Origin: Loripinus fragilis
Taxonomy: Eukaryota > Mollusca > Bivalvia > Lucinida > Lucinidae
DNA length: 64,000 nucleotides
Direction of reading: 5' to 3'
Assembly: GCA_964019695.1 (NCBI GenBank)
Contig: OZ026521.1
Coordinates: 33,205,601 to 33,269,600 of the forward strand
Of the stretch, positions 12,301 through 27,500 are shown one piece after another. A program made the translations under genes and the position numbers. The notes under the pieces were generated by a model, which made no database searches, had not been told where the DNA came from, and worked only from the letters and a program-made list of their open reading frames with translations. Each line of letters opens with the position of its first letter. Position 1 is the stretch's first letter.

Positions 12301-15300
12301 ATTTCTCAATAGTTGTGAGAGTGGCCAATTCAGAGTCGTGTAGTTATTATTCCACTTGCACAATGACACTTACAGTGAAATTTACAAACATGGTAAGTAT
12401 TCTCTAACTTTATTTCACTGTAACATTTTTGGCACGACACAGCAAAATATTACAGTTAACAATAAACTCAGCATGTCTACAAAATAGTTATATGGTATAC
12501 ACAGTTTGTGATACAAGTATCATTGCTGAATTAAAATGTTTGAATAAAATCAATCAAACTAAACACGTTATATATCAATTGACAGAGTTTTGTTAAAAAT
12601 TGAACCCCTATCAATAAATTAAGTAATTACTTGTTCATTAAATATCCACATAATTAAAAGAATCTGTCATTTATGGTTTAAATGAGTTTGCAGGTTAATA
12701 AAATGATTATTTATTTTGTTCAATTATGTTCACAAATGTATGCATTAAAATAAGCATAAGCTATTATTTGTCAAATTGTAAACTAAAGTCTGAACGATAA
12801 AACAAGTAATGCTCTATCCCTTGAAAACTTTTTAAAATATGGTTACCATTTACTTGGGTAAAATAAAACAATTCCCATTGCTTTTGGGAAAAAAGTTAGG
12901 CAAAACGATGGCATTATACTGTCCTTAAGAAAAGATGCCCTCTATTTACTTTCAAAGCAGTAAAACAAGCTATTGGCCATTTACATATAATATTATGTAA
13001 TATAGGACTTTATTTTTCTGTATTCTAGTTAAATTAGTGATGAAATTCCATTACCATTGTAAACAGAAGCGATGCATATATATTTGTGATTTAGTAGAAA
13101 GACCTAGATCTGAATAGGGTATAGTTAAAGGATGCATTTTGCTGATTAATGGAAAATTAAAATGCACTCATTTCACTTCTTTATAAGTAAAATTGTGATT
13201 TCCATTAAAATATGTTATGTCCATTACATAAGCAATGAAAATAGCTTATATCTATTTTCATGGGTAGCTGTAAGAAGAATTTCTTAAAGAGGAAGAGAAA
13301 GCTGGTTGCTTTGCTATTATTGTCTTACAGCTGTATTGTTACTATAAATGTTCTGTGACGCTTCCTTGTGGTGCAGTAGATTTTTCTGCAGTGTGTAATT
13401 GTGGTATTTCCTGATCATGCTCTCTTACTTTTTACATTAACGTATACAGTAGTAAATAAAGTAGTTATACTTGACTTATTTAGTTATGAGAAAAATAATA
13501 CCACTTAGGTTGAGCAGCAGTTGAAACTTGTGAAGTCAATTAAATGAATGAATTAAATGAGCATACTTTGTTTTCATGTTTCAGCCAATCTATATAGATG
13601 ACTTTCAAGACAATGTAACAGTACTGGAAGACTATCATGACAGAAAACTTCTTCTGCCTATTTCCATATCTGATGGAAATGATGCCAACGAAGATAATGT
13701 CACATGTGTCATTATCAATAATCCAGATCCATCGCTGATAGAACTTGTTGATGACGGAAACCATGGCAAGAACTGTAATAATATTACTTGCTCAACAATT
13801 GTTATCCATTGCAATTTGACATAAATTTGAATAACCTTGACATTTATTCAATACCACCATCTCCCATAAACATTATTTGAAAAATAGCTGTGAGTCCATG
13901 ATAATCAATATGTAATTGAGCATTGATGCAAAACGCTTGCCATTTTTTATATTTGCAGAAAAAACCAACTATTTTGATAAAGGAGATTGTTCATTTTGCA
14001 TACAATATCAACACTATTTTTTTTAAATAATACTTAATCAGAAATTGAAATGCACAAAAGCCATAATTGTTCGAAAATAAATAGAGGCACTTAAGTATGT
14101 TCTTGAAAGAAGGATTTCAGCAAAAATGTAAATATATATAGACACTTAAGCATGTTCTTGAAAAAAAAAGGATTTCAGCAAACATGAAACTTCAACAAAT
14201 GTTCCTTTCCAAAATTAATATGTTTCTTAACTAAAATGAAGGTTTTACTGACCGTTCCAAGGCGGTACTTCTTTTGTGGATCTTTTATGTTTTTGTTCTG
14301 TCTTGTGTTTGCTATGTTTTGTGCGCGTCTGTTTATATGTGCTTCGTGGTCACCTGCTGGGAAGGGGCTGACCTCTTGGCTCTTGTTTGTGGTGTCTTCT
14401 GTGAGTTTGTCACTTTCCCATTGGTATCCTGGGTCAGGTGTGGTACTTGATTGTATCGATTCCTGATCTTTGCAACCTTACTTATTTTAATAAAGATATT
14501 TCATCAGGAATTGAAATTAATATTTTAACTTGCACTAGATGATGTGAAGCATTAGTTGTTTCAATGTCTGTGAAGCCAGAAGGTCTACTAGGATACATTA
14601 AAAGAGCTAAGTTTCTCATTATTCTATGCAAATAAAAGTAAGAATTTTATTTCATTCTTATATTTTAATTTATATCATCAATTAAATATACTAAATTACC
14701 CTCTTTGTAGAATGAAATTATCAATTTGTAATTGAGGTACTGGAAGAGCATTTGAGAGATTTGTAAACGTAACATCTTTGTGATACGTTAATGACATCAT
14801 GTAAACGTTGATAAACAAAGAAAGCTATGATTGAAGTTAGCTGCTACTCCACCAAGAGGCATAATCTTTATTAAATGATTGCTCAGTGTTTTGTTTCAAG
14901 AAATACAAGCGGCTAGAAACTTAAGTTTCATATAAGGCAAATAAAATTTGGAAGTAAATATAAGCATACAAAATACTAGCCATGTATTACTGTTTAAACG
15001 CAGTTAAAATATAAACTTTCTTTACGTTTAAAACGTTAAACCACCATGGTATAAAACACACAAACAGCTGTTACATTTTTATGTCATATCAAATTCATTA
15101 TTATTAAAACGCATATTTCAGATAGAGCTTACAATGGTATAAAGCTGAGTATATCTTTATGTTATATAATTAATGTTCATTTTAGCTTACTCTGTGTGGA
15201 AAAAGAACTGCTCTGATCCAGAGTGTGGTCCAATTTGTGATGGCGCTGGCTGCATGAATTTTCAACTAATTAAGGAATACTTCATGGAATTTGAGTGCTA

Positions 15301-18300
15301 TGATGCATATGGTTCCTCGGACACCAAGAATCTGACTCTACTTGTTGCAGAAAATGAAGCCCCAGTTTTGCTTAATCTTCCTGGTAAAACCTATTAAACC
15401 AAACATAATATACAAATAATTACACATCAAAAGATAGACTGGTTGATAATATATATTCAGCTTATGCAAATTAAGCAAAGGTTATTTGGTTAAAGATTGT
15501 AAATAAGTAATAGTTGCCTTTGTGTTTTCATAATAGTATGTATGATATGGTTGTCCTCTGATATGGTACTTTCAGATTTACGTGTGAAAACGTTTTAGTT
15601 CTATCATCTGCGTCAACTTATCAATCATTTAAAAAAATACCAATTTCATAGGCATTTTGTAATAATAAAACATATTTAGAATACTTGTGTTTCTGTATGC
15701 TAGCTGCATATATATGTGTGGTAAAGTGGTAGCAATTCAAACTTTAATAAATTGTGATATTTAAATGTTTCATTTAGGCAGTTTCTTCTTGAATTAGAAA
15801 CGAATCTGTTTAACTGAGGAATCAAATATACATTGTACAATTACAATTATAAATAGATATAAATATTGTATTCATATAATCAGATTTTATTAAGTACCTG
15901 ATATATTTGTTTCTATTTCATTTCCTTTAGCCACTGCTGATGCATCCCACAATGACCGCTATGGTGATGTGATTTTCATTACATCAATATCAAATTTACC
16001 TGCAAGTGAAACTGTTGAATACGAGCTACAATCAGGAGTAAATACCTCTTACTTGCTGGGAACAAAAGATTTATTCTACCTTAATATTAGTGAGTAAATG
16101 TGTACACATGTATGTAATATGTTTAATAAGTTGAGTGAACAACTCACTCCTACTTGCAGGGGAAGAAACGTTATTCTCTTGCATAAATCAATGTACAATC
16201 AATCTAATAGTTAAAAGAATATGTACTTTTGAATATGTTTAACGTCATTCAAGTAATATTCATGTAAACTGAAGCAAAAACTTACCCAAAACAGGGTGGG
16301 TACCCTGATAATTAGGAAAACTGTTTTTCTTTTGCTATCTTTTTTATAAATGTAAAGCAATAGAAATCGCTTTCCCTTAACTTTCATAGAGAAAAATATT
16401 GTGTTTTGGTCACATACGTAGGCTATGATTTTAGTCACACATTGATTAATCAAGATCTGGAATGCAGACATTTGTGATCACGTTTATTGCTATGTTCTAA
16501 TAATACCACATATGATAAAAGAAAGAGAAAAAGATGGAAGTAGAGGGAGATGGAGAGAGAAAATGTTAAATGATTAATTTAATAAAAATCAAATTTCACA
16601 CACAGAAAGTATTTAATTTCAAACACATTTGATGAGTTCGAAATAAAAGACTTTCTATTATACCATTATAAAAAGCATTTAACCTTACTGCTGTTTTACA
16701 AAAAAATAGAAATTAATGATAAATAAAGTATAATTTTTTTAGTTATAATGTGACATTCTCGCCCTGTATTTCTGAAAATAAGTTATTATCTTAATATTTA
16801 ACTATATAGAATGAATTATGGTAGTTAATGATGGTAATCATAATGACAACACTAAATGATTTGATTTAAACATAATACTCAAATATGTTAGGGTTGATAT
16901 GCTGATTTGCACTGGCATATGGGTAATTTAAGCTGCAGCTTATTTGTACACATTAATTGGTTTTTGGACATATCTTGTATTGAATGTAAATAATGCATTT
17001 AAATCAATTTTCATTTATTTCATTTGATATAGGCAGTGGAGAAGTATACATCAATTCAGATCCAAGCCAAGAATTCAGCCAAACATTTGAAATGACAATT
17101 TGTGTAAAAGATAGAAGAAACAAAGTGTGTGACACTCTAACAATTATTTTCAGTAAGTATTGAAAAGAGAGCGAGTATGACCAGAAATGTCACATTCACA
17201 TATCAACCCACACCACTTATTTGATTATAATGAAGCCTAAAAGTTTTCTTATTTGCTGACATTGAAACGAAATGTCTTCTGAAGCTTTTTTGTTATTATT
17301 GTGAAACAGTTATTTATTAATCAACCTTTGGCAAATAAATGGTGAATTACTCATGCATTATTATTGTAAAAAAATGAAATAAATTATAATTGTGCATTAT
17401 ATTTGTTTGACCACCTATTAGAATATTGACCTGTGTTTGTTTCAGATGGATGTTTTCAAATACCAGTATGCACTGACCAGTCAAATTTAAATCTCATTGA
17501 TACGCATGGTATTGGAAAAGAATTATTCACAATGGAAGTTCCTACGCCTTCAGATTTATTTAGTGGAGAGGCATTTACAGGTCTTCAATTCTCAATTGAG
17601 AATTCTACACTTGATGTTGCAACAATAAATTCCACCACAGGTTGGTAAAAATGCATTAGATAAGAAAAGCTTTCTTAACAATAATATACATATATTATAT
17701 ACCTGTAAGGGAAATAAGTTTCCATAAATAAATCTAAGGTTGAACAAAAATAAAACACGAATCTGAGGTTTTTTCCCTTCTTAGTTCAAGAAAACCCGAG
17801 TATTCTGTGTATGTTTTTAGGCTAATATTGCATAAAAAAATATTTGTAGAGTTTTGTATTATCCACAATTAAGCTTACTAACCTGGTATAACCAACATTT
17901 AATATATACTAAAGCTATCAATGACTTTAGTTTTCTATGGCGTGGACCTTCATTTGTAAATTAAAAGCAAACATTTTTTTATCATGAATTTGATTAATCA
18001 TGTAACGTCAATGTAAATAGGAAAATTATTTCTTTCACATGTTTTCAATACTCAAATAAGAAACATTTAGCCTATTTTGACCACATTATATAGCAATAAG
18101 CACCTTATAATAAGAGACATAAGACAATTATTAGGTAGAGAGTGTGCAGGTTTTCTTGACCAGACTAGCTAGTTGCAACCATTTAGGGGTCATCAGTGAC
18201 TCTCTAATGGTTTCAAAGTTCTATAATGGAATCAATGATCCCAAAGGACAAGAAAATAAAATCTATACTATAGTGGAGGGCAGGAAGACGTTCTTCTGTG

Positions 18301-18538
18301 GCCACACAGTTCCACTCACCACCTGTACTGAAGTCAAATATGTTCTTAAATGGTTATCATTTTAAGTCTTGTCTGATTTGGTATTTGGAAAAACAGAACT
18401 ATAGATAACACACTGCTAGCCAACCATTTGGTTGGGTGGATTACCAATATAGAAAATGTTTTACAGTTTTTCAAGCTGTTTGTTGCTGCTGACTTTTGTA
18501 AAACAAAAATGTCATGTTGTCTTTTCTCCTTAAACCTT

Positions 18539-18569
<31 letters not shown>

Positions 18570-21500
18570 AGAAAACGTATATTAGGCTAGTAGTTTGTGG
18601 CAGTGTTGTTGCACTGTTCAAGGTTTCTGATATTAAAGATTTAAACTGCAGTAAATAATAATTACAAATATCACAAACAAAGTAAACAATTTACAAAGCA
18701 TGGTTTCCATCAGACTTATGCTTCTTTTTGTATTATAATTTATAGGTGTTATCACTACTACTGGTCAAATTACAGTCTATCCTTCTTACCCAGATAAAAA
18801 TTTCTCAATAGTTGTGAGAGTGGCCAATTCAGAGTCGTGTAGTTATTATTCCACTTGCACAATGACTCTTACAGTGAAATTTACAAACATGGTAAGTATT
18901 CTCTAACTTTATTTCACTGTAACATTTTTGGCATGACACAGCAAAATATTACAGTTAACAATAAACTCAGCATGTCTACAAAAAAGTTATATGGTATACA
19001 CAGTTTGTGATACTAGTATCATTGCTGAATTAAAATGTTTGAATAAAATCAATCAAACTAAACACGTAATAAATCAATTGACAGAGTTTTGTTAAAAATT
19101 GAACCCCTATCAATAAATTAAGTAATTACTTGTTCATTAAATATCCACATAATTAAAAGAATCTGTCATTTATGGTTTAAATGAGTTTGCAGGTTAATAA
19201 AATGATTATTTATTTTGTTCAATTATGTTCACAAATGTATGCATTAAAATAAGCATAAGCTATTATTTGTCAAATTGTAAACTAAAGTCTGAACGGTAAA
19301 ACAAGTAATGCTCTATCCCTTGAAAACTTTTTAAAATATGGTTACCATTTACTTGGGTAAAATAAAACAATTCCCATTGCTTTTGGGAAAAAAGTTAGGC
19401 AAAACGATGGCATTATACTGTCCTTAAGAAAAGATGCCCTCTATTTACTTTCAAAGCAGTAAAACAAGCTATTGGCCATTTACATATAATATTATGTAAT
19501 ATAGGACTTTATTTTTCTGTATTCTAGTTAAATTAGTGATGAAATTCCATTACCATTGTAAACAGAAGCGATGCATATATATTTGTGATTTAGTAGAAAG
19601 ACCTAGATCTGAATAGGGTTTAGTTAAAGGATGCATTTTGCTGATTAATGGAAAATTAAAATGCACTCATTTCACTTCTTTATAAGTAAAATTGTGATTT
19701 CCATTAAAATATGTTATGTCCATTACATAAGCAATGAAAATAGCTTATATCTATTTTCATGGGTAGCTGTAAGAAGAATTTCTTAAAGAGGAAGAGAAAG
19801 CTGGTTGCTTTGCTATTATTGTCTTACAGCTGTATTGTTACTATAAATGTTCTGTGACGCTTCCTTGTGGTGCAGTAGATTTTTCTGCAGTGTGTAATTG
19901 TGGTATTTCCTGATCATGCTCTCTTACTTTTTACATTAACGTATACAGTAGTAAATAAAGTAGTTATACTTGACTTATTTAGTTATGAGAAAAATAATAC
20001 CACTTAGGTTGAGCAGCAGTTGAAACTTGTGAAGTCAATTAAATGAATGAATTAAATGAGCATACTTTGTTTTCATGTTTCAGCCAATCTATATAGATGA
20101 CTTTCAAGACAATGTAACAGTACTGGAAGACTATCATGACAGAAAACTTCTTCTGCCTATCTCCATATCTGATGGAAATGATGCCAACCAAGATAATGTC
20201 ACATGTGTCATTATCAATAATCCAGATCCATCGCTGATAGAACTTGTTGATGACGGAAACCATGGCAAGAACTGTAATAATATTACTTGCTCAACAATTG
20301 TTATCCATTGCAATTTGACATAAATTTGAATAACCTTGACATTTATTCAATACCACCATCTCCCATAAACATTATTTGAAAAATAGCTGTGAGTCCATGA
20401 TAATCAATATGTAATGGAGCATTGATGCAAAACGCTTGCCATTTTTTATATTTGCAGAAAAAACCAACTATTTTGATAAAGGAGATTGTTCATTTTGCAT
20501 ACAATATCAACACTATTTTTTTTTAAATAATACTTAATCAGAAATTGAAATGCACAAAAGCCATAATTGTTCGAAAATGAATAGAGGCACTTAAGTATGT
20601 TCTTGAAAGAAGGATTTCAGCAAAAATGTAAATATATATAGACACTTAAGCATGTTCTTGAAAAAAAAGGATTTCAGCAAACATGAAACTTCAACAAATG
20701 TTCCTTTCCAAAATTAATATGTTTCTTAACTAAAATGAAGGTTTTACTGACCGTTCCAAGGCGGTACTTCTTTTGTGGATCTTTTATGTTTTTGTTCTGT
20801 CTTGTGTTTGCTATGTTTTGTGCGCGTCTGTTTATATGTGCTTCGTGGTCACCTGCTGGGAAGGGGCTGACCTCTTGGCTCTTGTTTGTGGTGTCTTCTG
20901 TGAGTTTGTCACTTTCCCATTGGTATCCTGGGTCAGGTGTGGTACTTGATTGTATCGATTCCTGATCTTTGCAACCTTACTTATTTTAATAAAGATATTT
21001 CATCAGGAATTGAAATTAATATTTTAACTTGCACTAGATGATGTGAAGCATTAGTTGTTTCAATGTCTGTGAAGCCAGATGGTCTACTAGGATACATTAA
21101 AAGAGCTAAGTTTCTCATTATTCTATGCAAATAAAAGTAAGAATTTTATTTCATTCTTATATTTTAATTTATATCATCAATTAAATATACTAAATTACCC
21201 TCTTTGTAGAATGAAATTATCAATTTGTAATTGAGGTACTGGAAGAGCATTTGAGAGATTTGTAAACGTAACATCTTTGTGATACGTTAATGACATCATG
21301 TAAACGTTGATAAACAAAGAAAGCTATGATTGAAGTTAGCTGCTACTCCACCAAGAGGCATAATCTTTATTAAATGATTGCTCAGTGTTTTGTTTCAAGA
21401 AATACAAGCGGCTAGAAACTTAAGTTTCATATAAGGCAAATAAAATTTGGAAGTAAATATAAGCATACAAAATACTAGCCATGTATTACTGTTAAAACGC

Positions 21501-24500
21501 AGTTAAAATATAAACTTTCTTTACGTTTAAAACGTTAAACCACCATGGTATAAAACACACAAACAGCTGTTACATTTTTATGTCATATCAAATTCATTAT
21601 TATTAAAACGCATATTTCAGATAGAGCTTACAATGGTATAAAGCTGAGTATATCTTTATGTTATATAATTAATGTTCATTTTAGCTTACTCTGTGTGGAA
21701 AAAGAACTGTTCTGATCCAGAGTGTGGTCCAATTTGTAATGGCGCTGGCTGCATGAATTTTCAACTAATTAAGGAATACTTCATGGAATTTGAGTGCTAT
21801 GATGCATATGGTTCCTCGGACACCAAGAATCTGACTCTACTTGTTGCAGAAAATGAAGCCCCAGTTTTGCTTAATCTTCCTGGTAAAACCTATTTAACCA
21901 AAAATAATATACAAATAATTACACATCAAAAGATAGACTGGTTGATAATATATATTCAGCTTATGCAAATTAAGCAAAGGTTATTTGGTTAAAGATTGTA
22001 AATAAGTAATAGTTGCCTTTGTGTTTTCATAATAGTATGTATGATATGGTTGTCCTCTGATATGGTACTTTCAGATTTACGTGTGAAAACGTTTTAGTTC
22101 TATCATCTGCGTCAACTTATCAATCATTTAAAAAAAATACCAATTTCATAGGCATTTTGTAATAATAAAACATATTTAGAATACTTGTGTTTCTGTATGC
22201 TAGCTGTATATATATGTGTGTATGATAAAGTGGTAGCAATTCAAACTTTAATAAATTGTGATATTTAAATGTTTCATTTAGGCAGTTTCTTCTTGAATTA
22301 GAAACGAATCTGTTTAACTGAGGAATCAAATATACATTGTACAATTACAATTATAAATAGATATAAATATTGTGTTTATATAATCAGATTTTATCAAGTA
22401 CCTGATATATTTGTTTCTATTTCATTTCCTTTAGCCACTGCTGATGCATCCCACAATGACCGCTATGGTGATGTGATTTTCATTACATCAATATCAAATT
22501 TACCTGCAAGTGAAACTGTTGAATACGAGCTACAATCAGGAGTAAATACCTCTTACTTGCTGGGAACAAAAGATTTATTCTACCTTAATATTAGTGAGTA
22601 AATGTGTACACATGTATGTAATATGTTTAATAAGTTGAGTGAACAACTCACTCCTACTTGCAGGGGAAGAAACGTTATTCTCTTGCATAAATCAATGTAC
22701 AATCAATCTAATAGTTAAAAGAATATGTACTTTTGAATATGTTTAACGTAATTCAAGTAATATTCATGTAAACTGAAGCAAAAACTTACCCAAAACAGGG
22801 TGGGTACCCTGATAATTAGGAAAACTGTTTTTCTTTTGCTATCTTTTTTATGAATGTAAAGCAATAGAAATCGCTTTCCCTTAACTTTCATAGAGAAAAA
22901 TATTGTGTTTTGGTCACATACGTAGGCTATGATTTTAGTCACACATTGATTAATCAAGATCTGGAATGCAGACATTTGTGATCACGTTTATTGCTATGTT
23001 CTAATAATACCACATATGATAAAAGAAAGAGAAAAAGATGGAAGTAGAGGGAGATGGAGAGAGAAAATGTTAAATGATTAATTTAATAAAAATCAAATTT
23101 CACACACAGAAAGTATTTAATTTCAAACACATTTGATGAGTTCGAAATAAAAGACTTTCTATTATACCATTATAAAAAGCATTTAACCTTACTGCTGTTT
23201 TACAAAAAAATAGAAATTAATGATAAATAAAGTATAATTTTTTTAGTTATACTGTGACATTCTCGCCCTGTATTTCTGAAAATAAGTTATTATCTTAATA
23301 TTTAACTATATAGAATGAATTATGGTAGTTAATGATGGTAATCATAATGACAACACTAAATGATTTGATTTAAACATAATACTCAAATATGTTAGGGTTG
23401 ATATGCTGATTTGCACTGGCATATGGGTAATTTAAGCTGCAGCTTATTTGTACACATTAATTGGTTTTTGGACATATCTTGTATTGAATGTAAATAATGT
23501 ATTTAAATCAATTTTCATTTATTTCATTTGATATAGGCAGTGGAGAAGTATACATCAATTCAGATCCAAGCCAAGAATTCAGCCAAACATTTGAAATGAC
23601 AATTTGTGTAAAAGATAGAAGAAACAAAGTGTGTGACACTCTAACAATTATTTTCAGTAAGTATTGAAAAGAGAGCGAGTATGACCAGAAATGTCACATT
23701 CACATATCAACCCACACCACTTATTTGATTATAATGAAGCCTAAAAGTTTTCTTATTTGCTGACATTGAAACGAAATGTCTTCTGAAGCTTTTTTGTTAT
23801 TATTGTGAAACAGTTATTTATTAATCAACCTTTGGCAAACCAATGGTGAATTACTCATGCATTATTATTGTAAAAAAATGAAATAAATTATAATTGTGCA
23901 TTATATTTGTTTGACCACCTATTAGAATATTGACCTGTGTTTGTTTCAGATGGATGTTTTCAAATACCAGTATGCACTGACCAGTCAAATTTAAATCTCA
24001 TTGATACGCATGGTATTGGAAAAGAATTATTCACAATGGAAGTTCCTACGCCTTCAGATTTATTTAGTGGAGAGGCATTTACAGGTCTTCAATTCTCAAT
24101 TGAGAATTCTACACTTGATGTTGCAACAATAAATTCCACCACAGGTTGGTAAAAATGCATTAGATAAGAAAAGCTTTCTTAACAATAATATACATATATT
24201 ATATACCTGTAAGGGAAATAAGTTTCCATAAATAAATCTAAGGTTGAACAAAAATAAAACACGAATCTGAGGTTTTTTCCCTTCTTAGTACAAGAAAACC
24301 CGAGTATTCTGTGTATGTTTTTAGGCTAATATTGCATAAAAAAATATTTGTAGAGTTTTGTATTATCCACAATTAAGCTTACTAACCTGGTATAGCCAAC
24401 ATTTAATATATACTAAAGCTATCAATGACTTTAGTTTTCTATGGCGTGGACCTTCATTTGTAAATTAAAAGCAAACATTTTTTTATCATGAATTCGATTA

Positions 24501-27500
24501 ATCATGTAACGTCAATGTAAATAGGAAAATTATTTCTTTCACATGTTTTCAATACTCAAATAAGAAACATTTAGCCTATTTTGACCACATTATATAGCAA
24601 TAAGCACCTTATAATAAGAGACATAAGACAATTATTAGGTAGAGAGTGTGCAGGTTTTCTTGACCAGACTAGCTAGTTGCAACCATTTAGGGGTCATCAG
24701 TGACTCTCTAATGGTTTCAAAGTTCTATAATGGAATCAATGATCCCAAAGGACAAGAAAATAAAATCTATACTATAGTGGAGGGCAGGAAGACGTTCTTC
24801 TGTGGCCACACAGTTCCACTCACCACCTGTACTGAAGTCAAATATGTTCTTAAAAGGTTATCATTTTAAGTCTTGTCTGATTTGGTATTTGGAAAAACAG
24901 AACTATAGATAACACACTGCTAGCCAACCATTTGGTTGAGTGGATTACCAATATAGAAAATGTTTTACAGTTTTTCAAGCTGTTTGTTGCTGCTGACTTT
25001 TGTAAAACAAAAATGTCATGTTGTCTTTTCTCCTTAAACCTTTGTTTGTGTGTGTGTGTGTGTAGAAAACGTATATTAGGCTAGTAGTTTGTGGCAGTGT
25101 TGTTGCACTGTTCAAGGTTTCTGATATTAAAGATTTAAACTGCAGTAAATAATAATTACAAATATCACAAACAAAGTAAACAATTTACAAAGCATGGTTT
25201 CCATCAGACTTATGCTTCTTTTTGTATTATAATTTATAGGTGTTATCACTACTACTGGTCAAATTACAGTCTATCCTTCTTACCCAGATAAAAATTTCTC
25301 AATAGTTGTGAGAGTGGCCAATTCAGAGTCGTGTAGTTATTATTCCACTTGCACAATGACTCTTACAGTGAAATTTACAAACATGGTAAGTATTCTCTAA
25401 CTTTATTTCACTGTAACATTTTTGGCATGACACAGCAAAATATTACAGTTAACAATAAACTCAGCATGTCTACAAAAAAGTTATATGGTATACACAGTTT
25501 GTGATACTAGTATCATTGCTGAATTAAAATGTTTGAATAAAATCAATCAAACTAAACACGTTATATATCAATTGACAGAGTTTTGTTAAAAATTGAACCC
25601 CTATCAATAAATTAAGTAATTACTTGTTCATTAAATATCCACATAATTAAAAGAATCTGTCATTTATGGTTTAAATGAGTTTGCAGGTTAATAAAATGAT
25701 TATTTATTTTGTTCAATTATGTTCACAAATGTATGCATTAAAATAAGCATAAGCTATTATTTGTCAAATTGTAAACTAAAGTCTGAACGATAAAACAAGT
25801 AATGCTCTATCCCTTGAAAACTTTTTAAAATATGGTTACCATTTACTTGGGTAAAATAAAACAATTCCCATTGCTTTTGGGAAAAAAGTTAGGCAAAACG
25901 ATGGCATTATACTGTCCTTAAGAAAAGATGCCCTCTATTTACTTTCAAAGCAGTAAAACAAGCTATTGGCCATTTACATATAATATTATGTAATATAGGA
26001 CTTTATTTTTCTGTATTCTAGTTAAATTAGTGATGAAATTCCATTACCATTGTAAACAGAAGCGATGCATATATATTTGTGATTTAGTAGAAAGACCTAG
26101 ATCTGAATAGGGTATAGTTAAAGGATGCATTTTGCTGATTAATGGAAAATTAAAATGCACTCATTTCACTTCTTTATAAGTAAAATTGTGATTTCCATTA
26201 AAATATGTTATGTCCATTACATAAGCAATGAAAATAGCTTATATCTATTTTCATGGGTAGCTGTAAGAAGAATTTCTTAAAGAGGAAGAGAAAGCTGGTT
26301 GCTTTGCTATTATTGTCTTACAGCTGTATTGTTACTATAAATGTTCTGTGACGCTTCCTTGTGGTGCAGTAGATTTTTCTGCAGTGTGTAATTGTGGTAT
26401 TTCCTGATCATGCTCTCTTACTTTTTACATTAACGTATACAGTAGTAAATAAAGTAGTTATACTTGACTTATTTAGTTATGAGAAAAATAATACCACTTA
26501 GGTTGAGCAGCAGTTGAAACTTGTGAAGTCAATTAAATGAATGAATTAAATGAGCATACTTTGTTTTCATGTTTCAGCCAATCTATATAGATGACTTTCA
26601 AGACAATGTAACAGTACTGGAAGACTATCATGACAGAAAACTTCTTCTGCCTATCTCCATATCTGATGGAAATGATGCCAACCAAGATAATGTCACATGT
26701 GTCATTATCAATAATCCAGATCCATCGCTGATAGAACTTGTTGATGACGGAAACCATGGCAAGAACTGTAATAATATTACTTGCTCAACAATTGTTATCC
26801 ATTGCAATTTGACATAAATTTGAATAACCTTGACATTTATTCAATACCACCATCTCCCATAAACATTATTTGAAAAATAGCTGTGAGTCCATGATAATCA
26901 ATATGTAATGGAGCATTGATGCAAAACGCTTGCCATTTTTTATATTTGCAGAAAAAACCAACTATTTTGATAAAGGAGATTGTTCATTTTGCATACAATA
27001 TCAACACTATTTTTTTTAAATAATACTTAATCAGAAATTGAAATGCACAAAAGCCATAATTGTTCGAAAATAAATAGAGGCACTTAAGTATGTTCTTGAA
27101 AGAAGGATTTCAGCAAAAATGTAAATATATATAGACACTTAAGCATGTTCTTGAAAAAAAAGGATTTCAGCAAACATGAAACTTCAACAAATGTTCCTTT
27201 CCAAAATTAATATGTTTCTTAACTAAAATGAAGGTTTTACTGACCGTTCCAAGGCGGTACTTCTTTTGTGGATCTTTTATGTTTTTGTTCTGTCTTGTGT
27301 TTGCTATGTTTTGTGCGCGTCTGTTTATATGTGCTTCGTGGTCACCTGCTGGGAAGGGGCTGACCTCTTGGCTCTTGTTTGTGGTGTCTTCTGTGAGTTT
27401 GTCACTTTCCCATTGGTATCCTGGGTCAGGTGTGGTACTTGATTGTATCGATTCCTGATCTTTGCAACCTTACTTATTTTAATAAAGATATTTCATCAGG

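Larger units (their letters stand above)
9899..16428 (+). repeat. Tandem unit 2 of the gene array
   Basis: 6530 bp with exons A2 to F2. Its left half (A-B-C) resembles unit 1 at diagnostic sites, and its right half (D-E-F) carries the 237-bp insertion and resembles units 3 and 4. Confidence 0.92.
16429..22932 (+). repeat. Tandem unit 3 of the gene array
   Basis: 6504 bp with exons A3 to F3. Nearly identical to unit 4 along its length, including introns, apart from microsatellite length and scattered substitutions. Confidence 0.92.

Noticed and set aside
14236..14466. 76-codon frame in units 2, 3 and 4
   Set aside because: It lies within the 237-bp mobile insertion; the older copy at 50865-51150 does not preserve the same reading frame.
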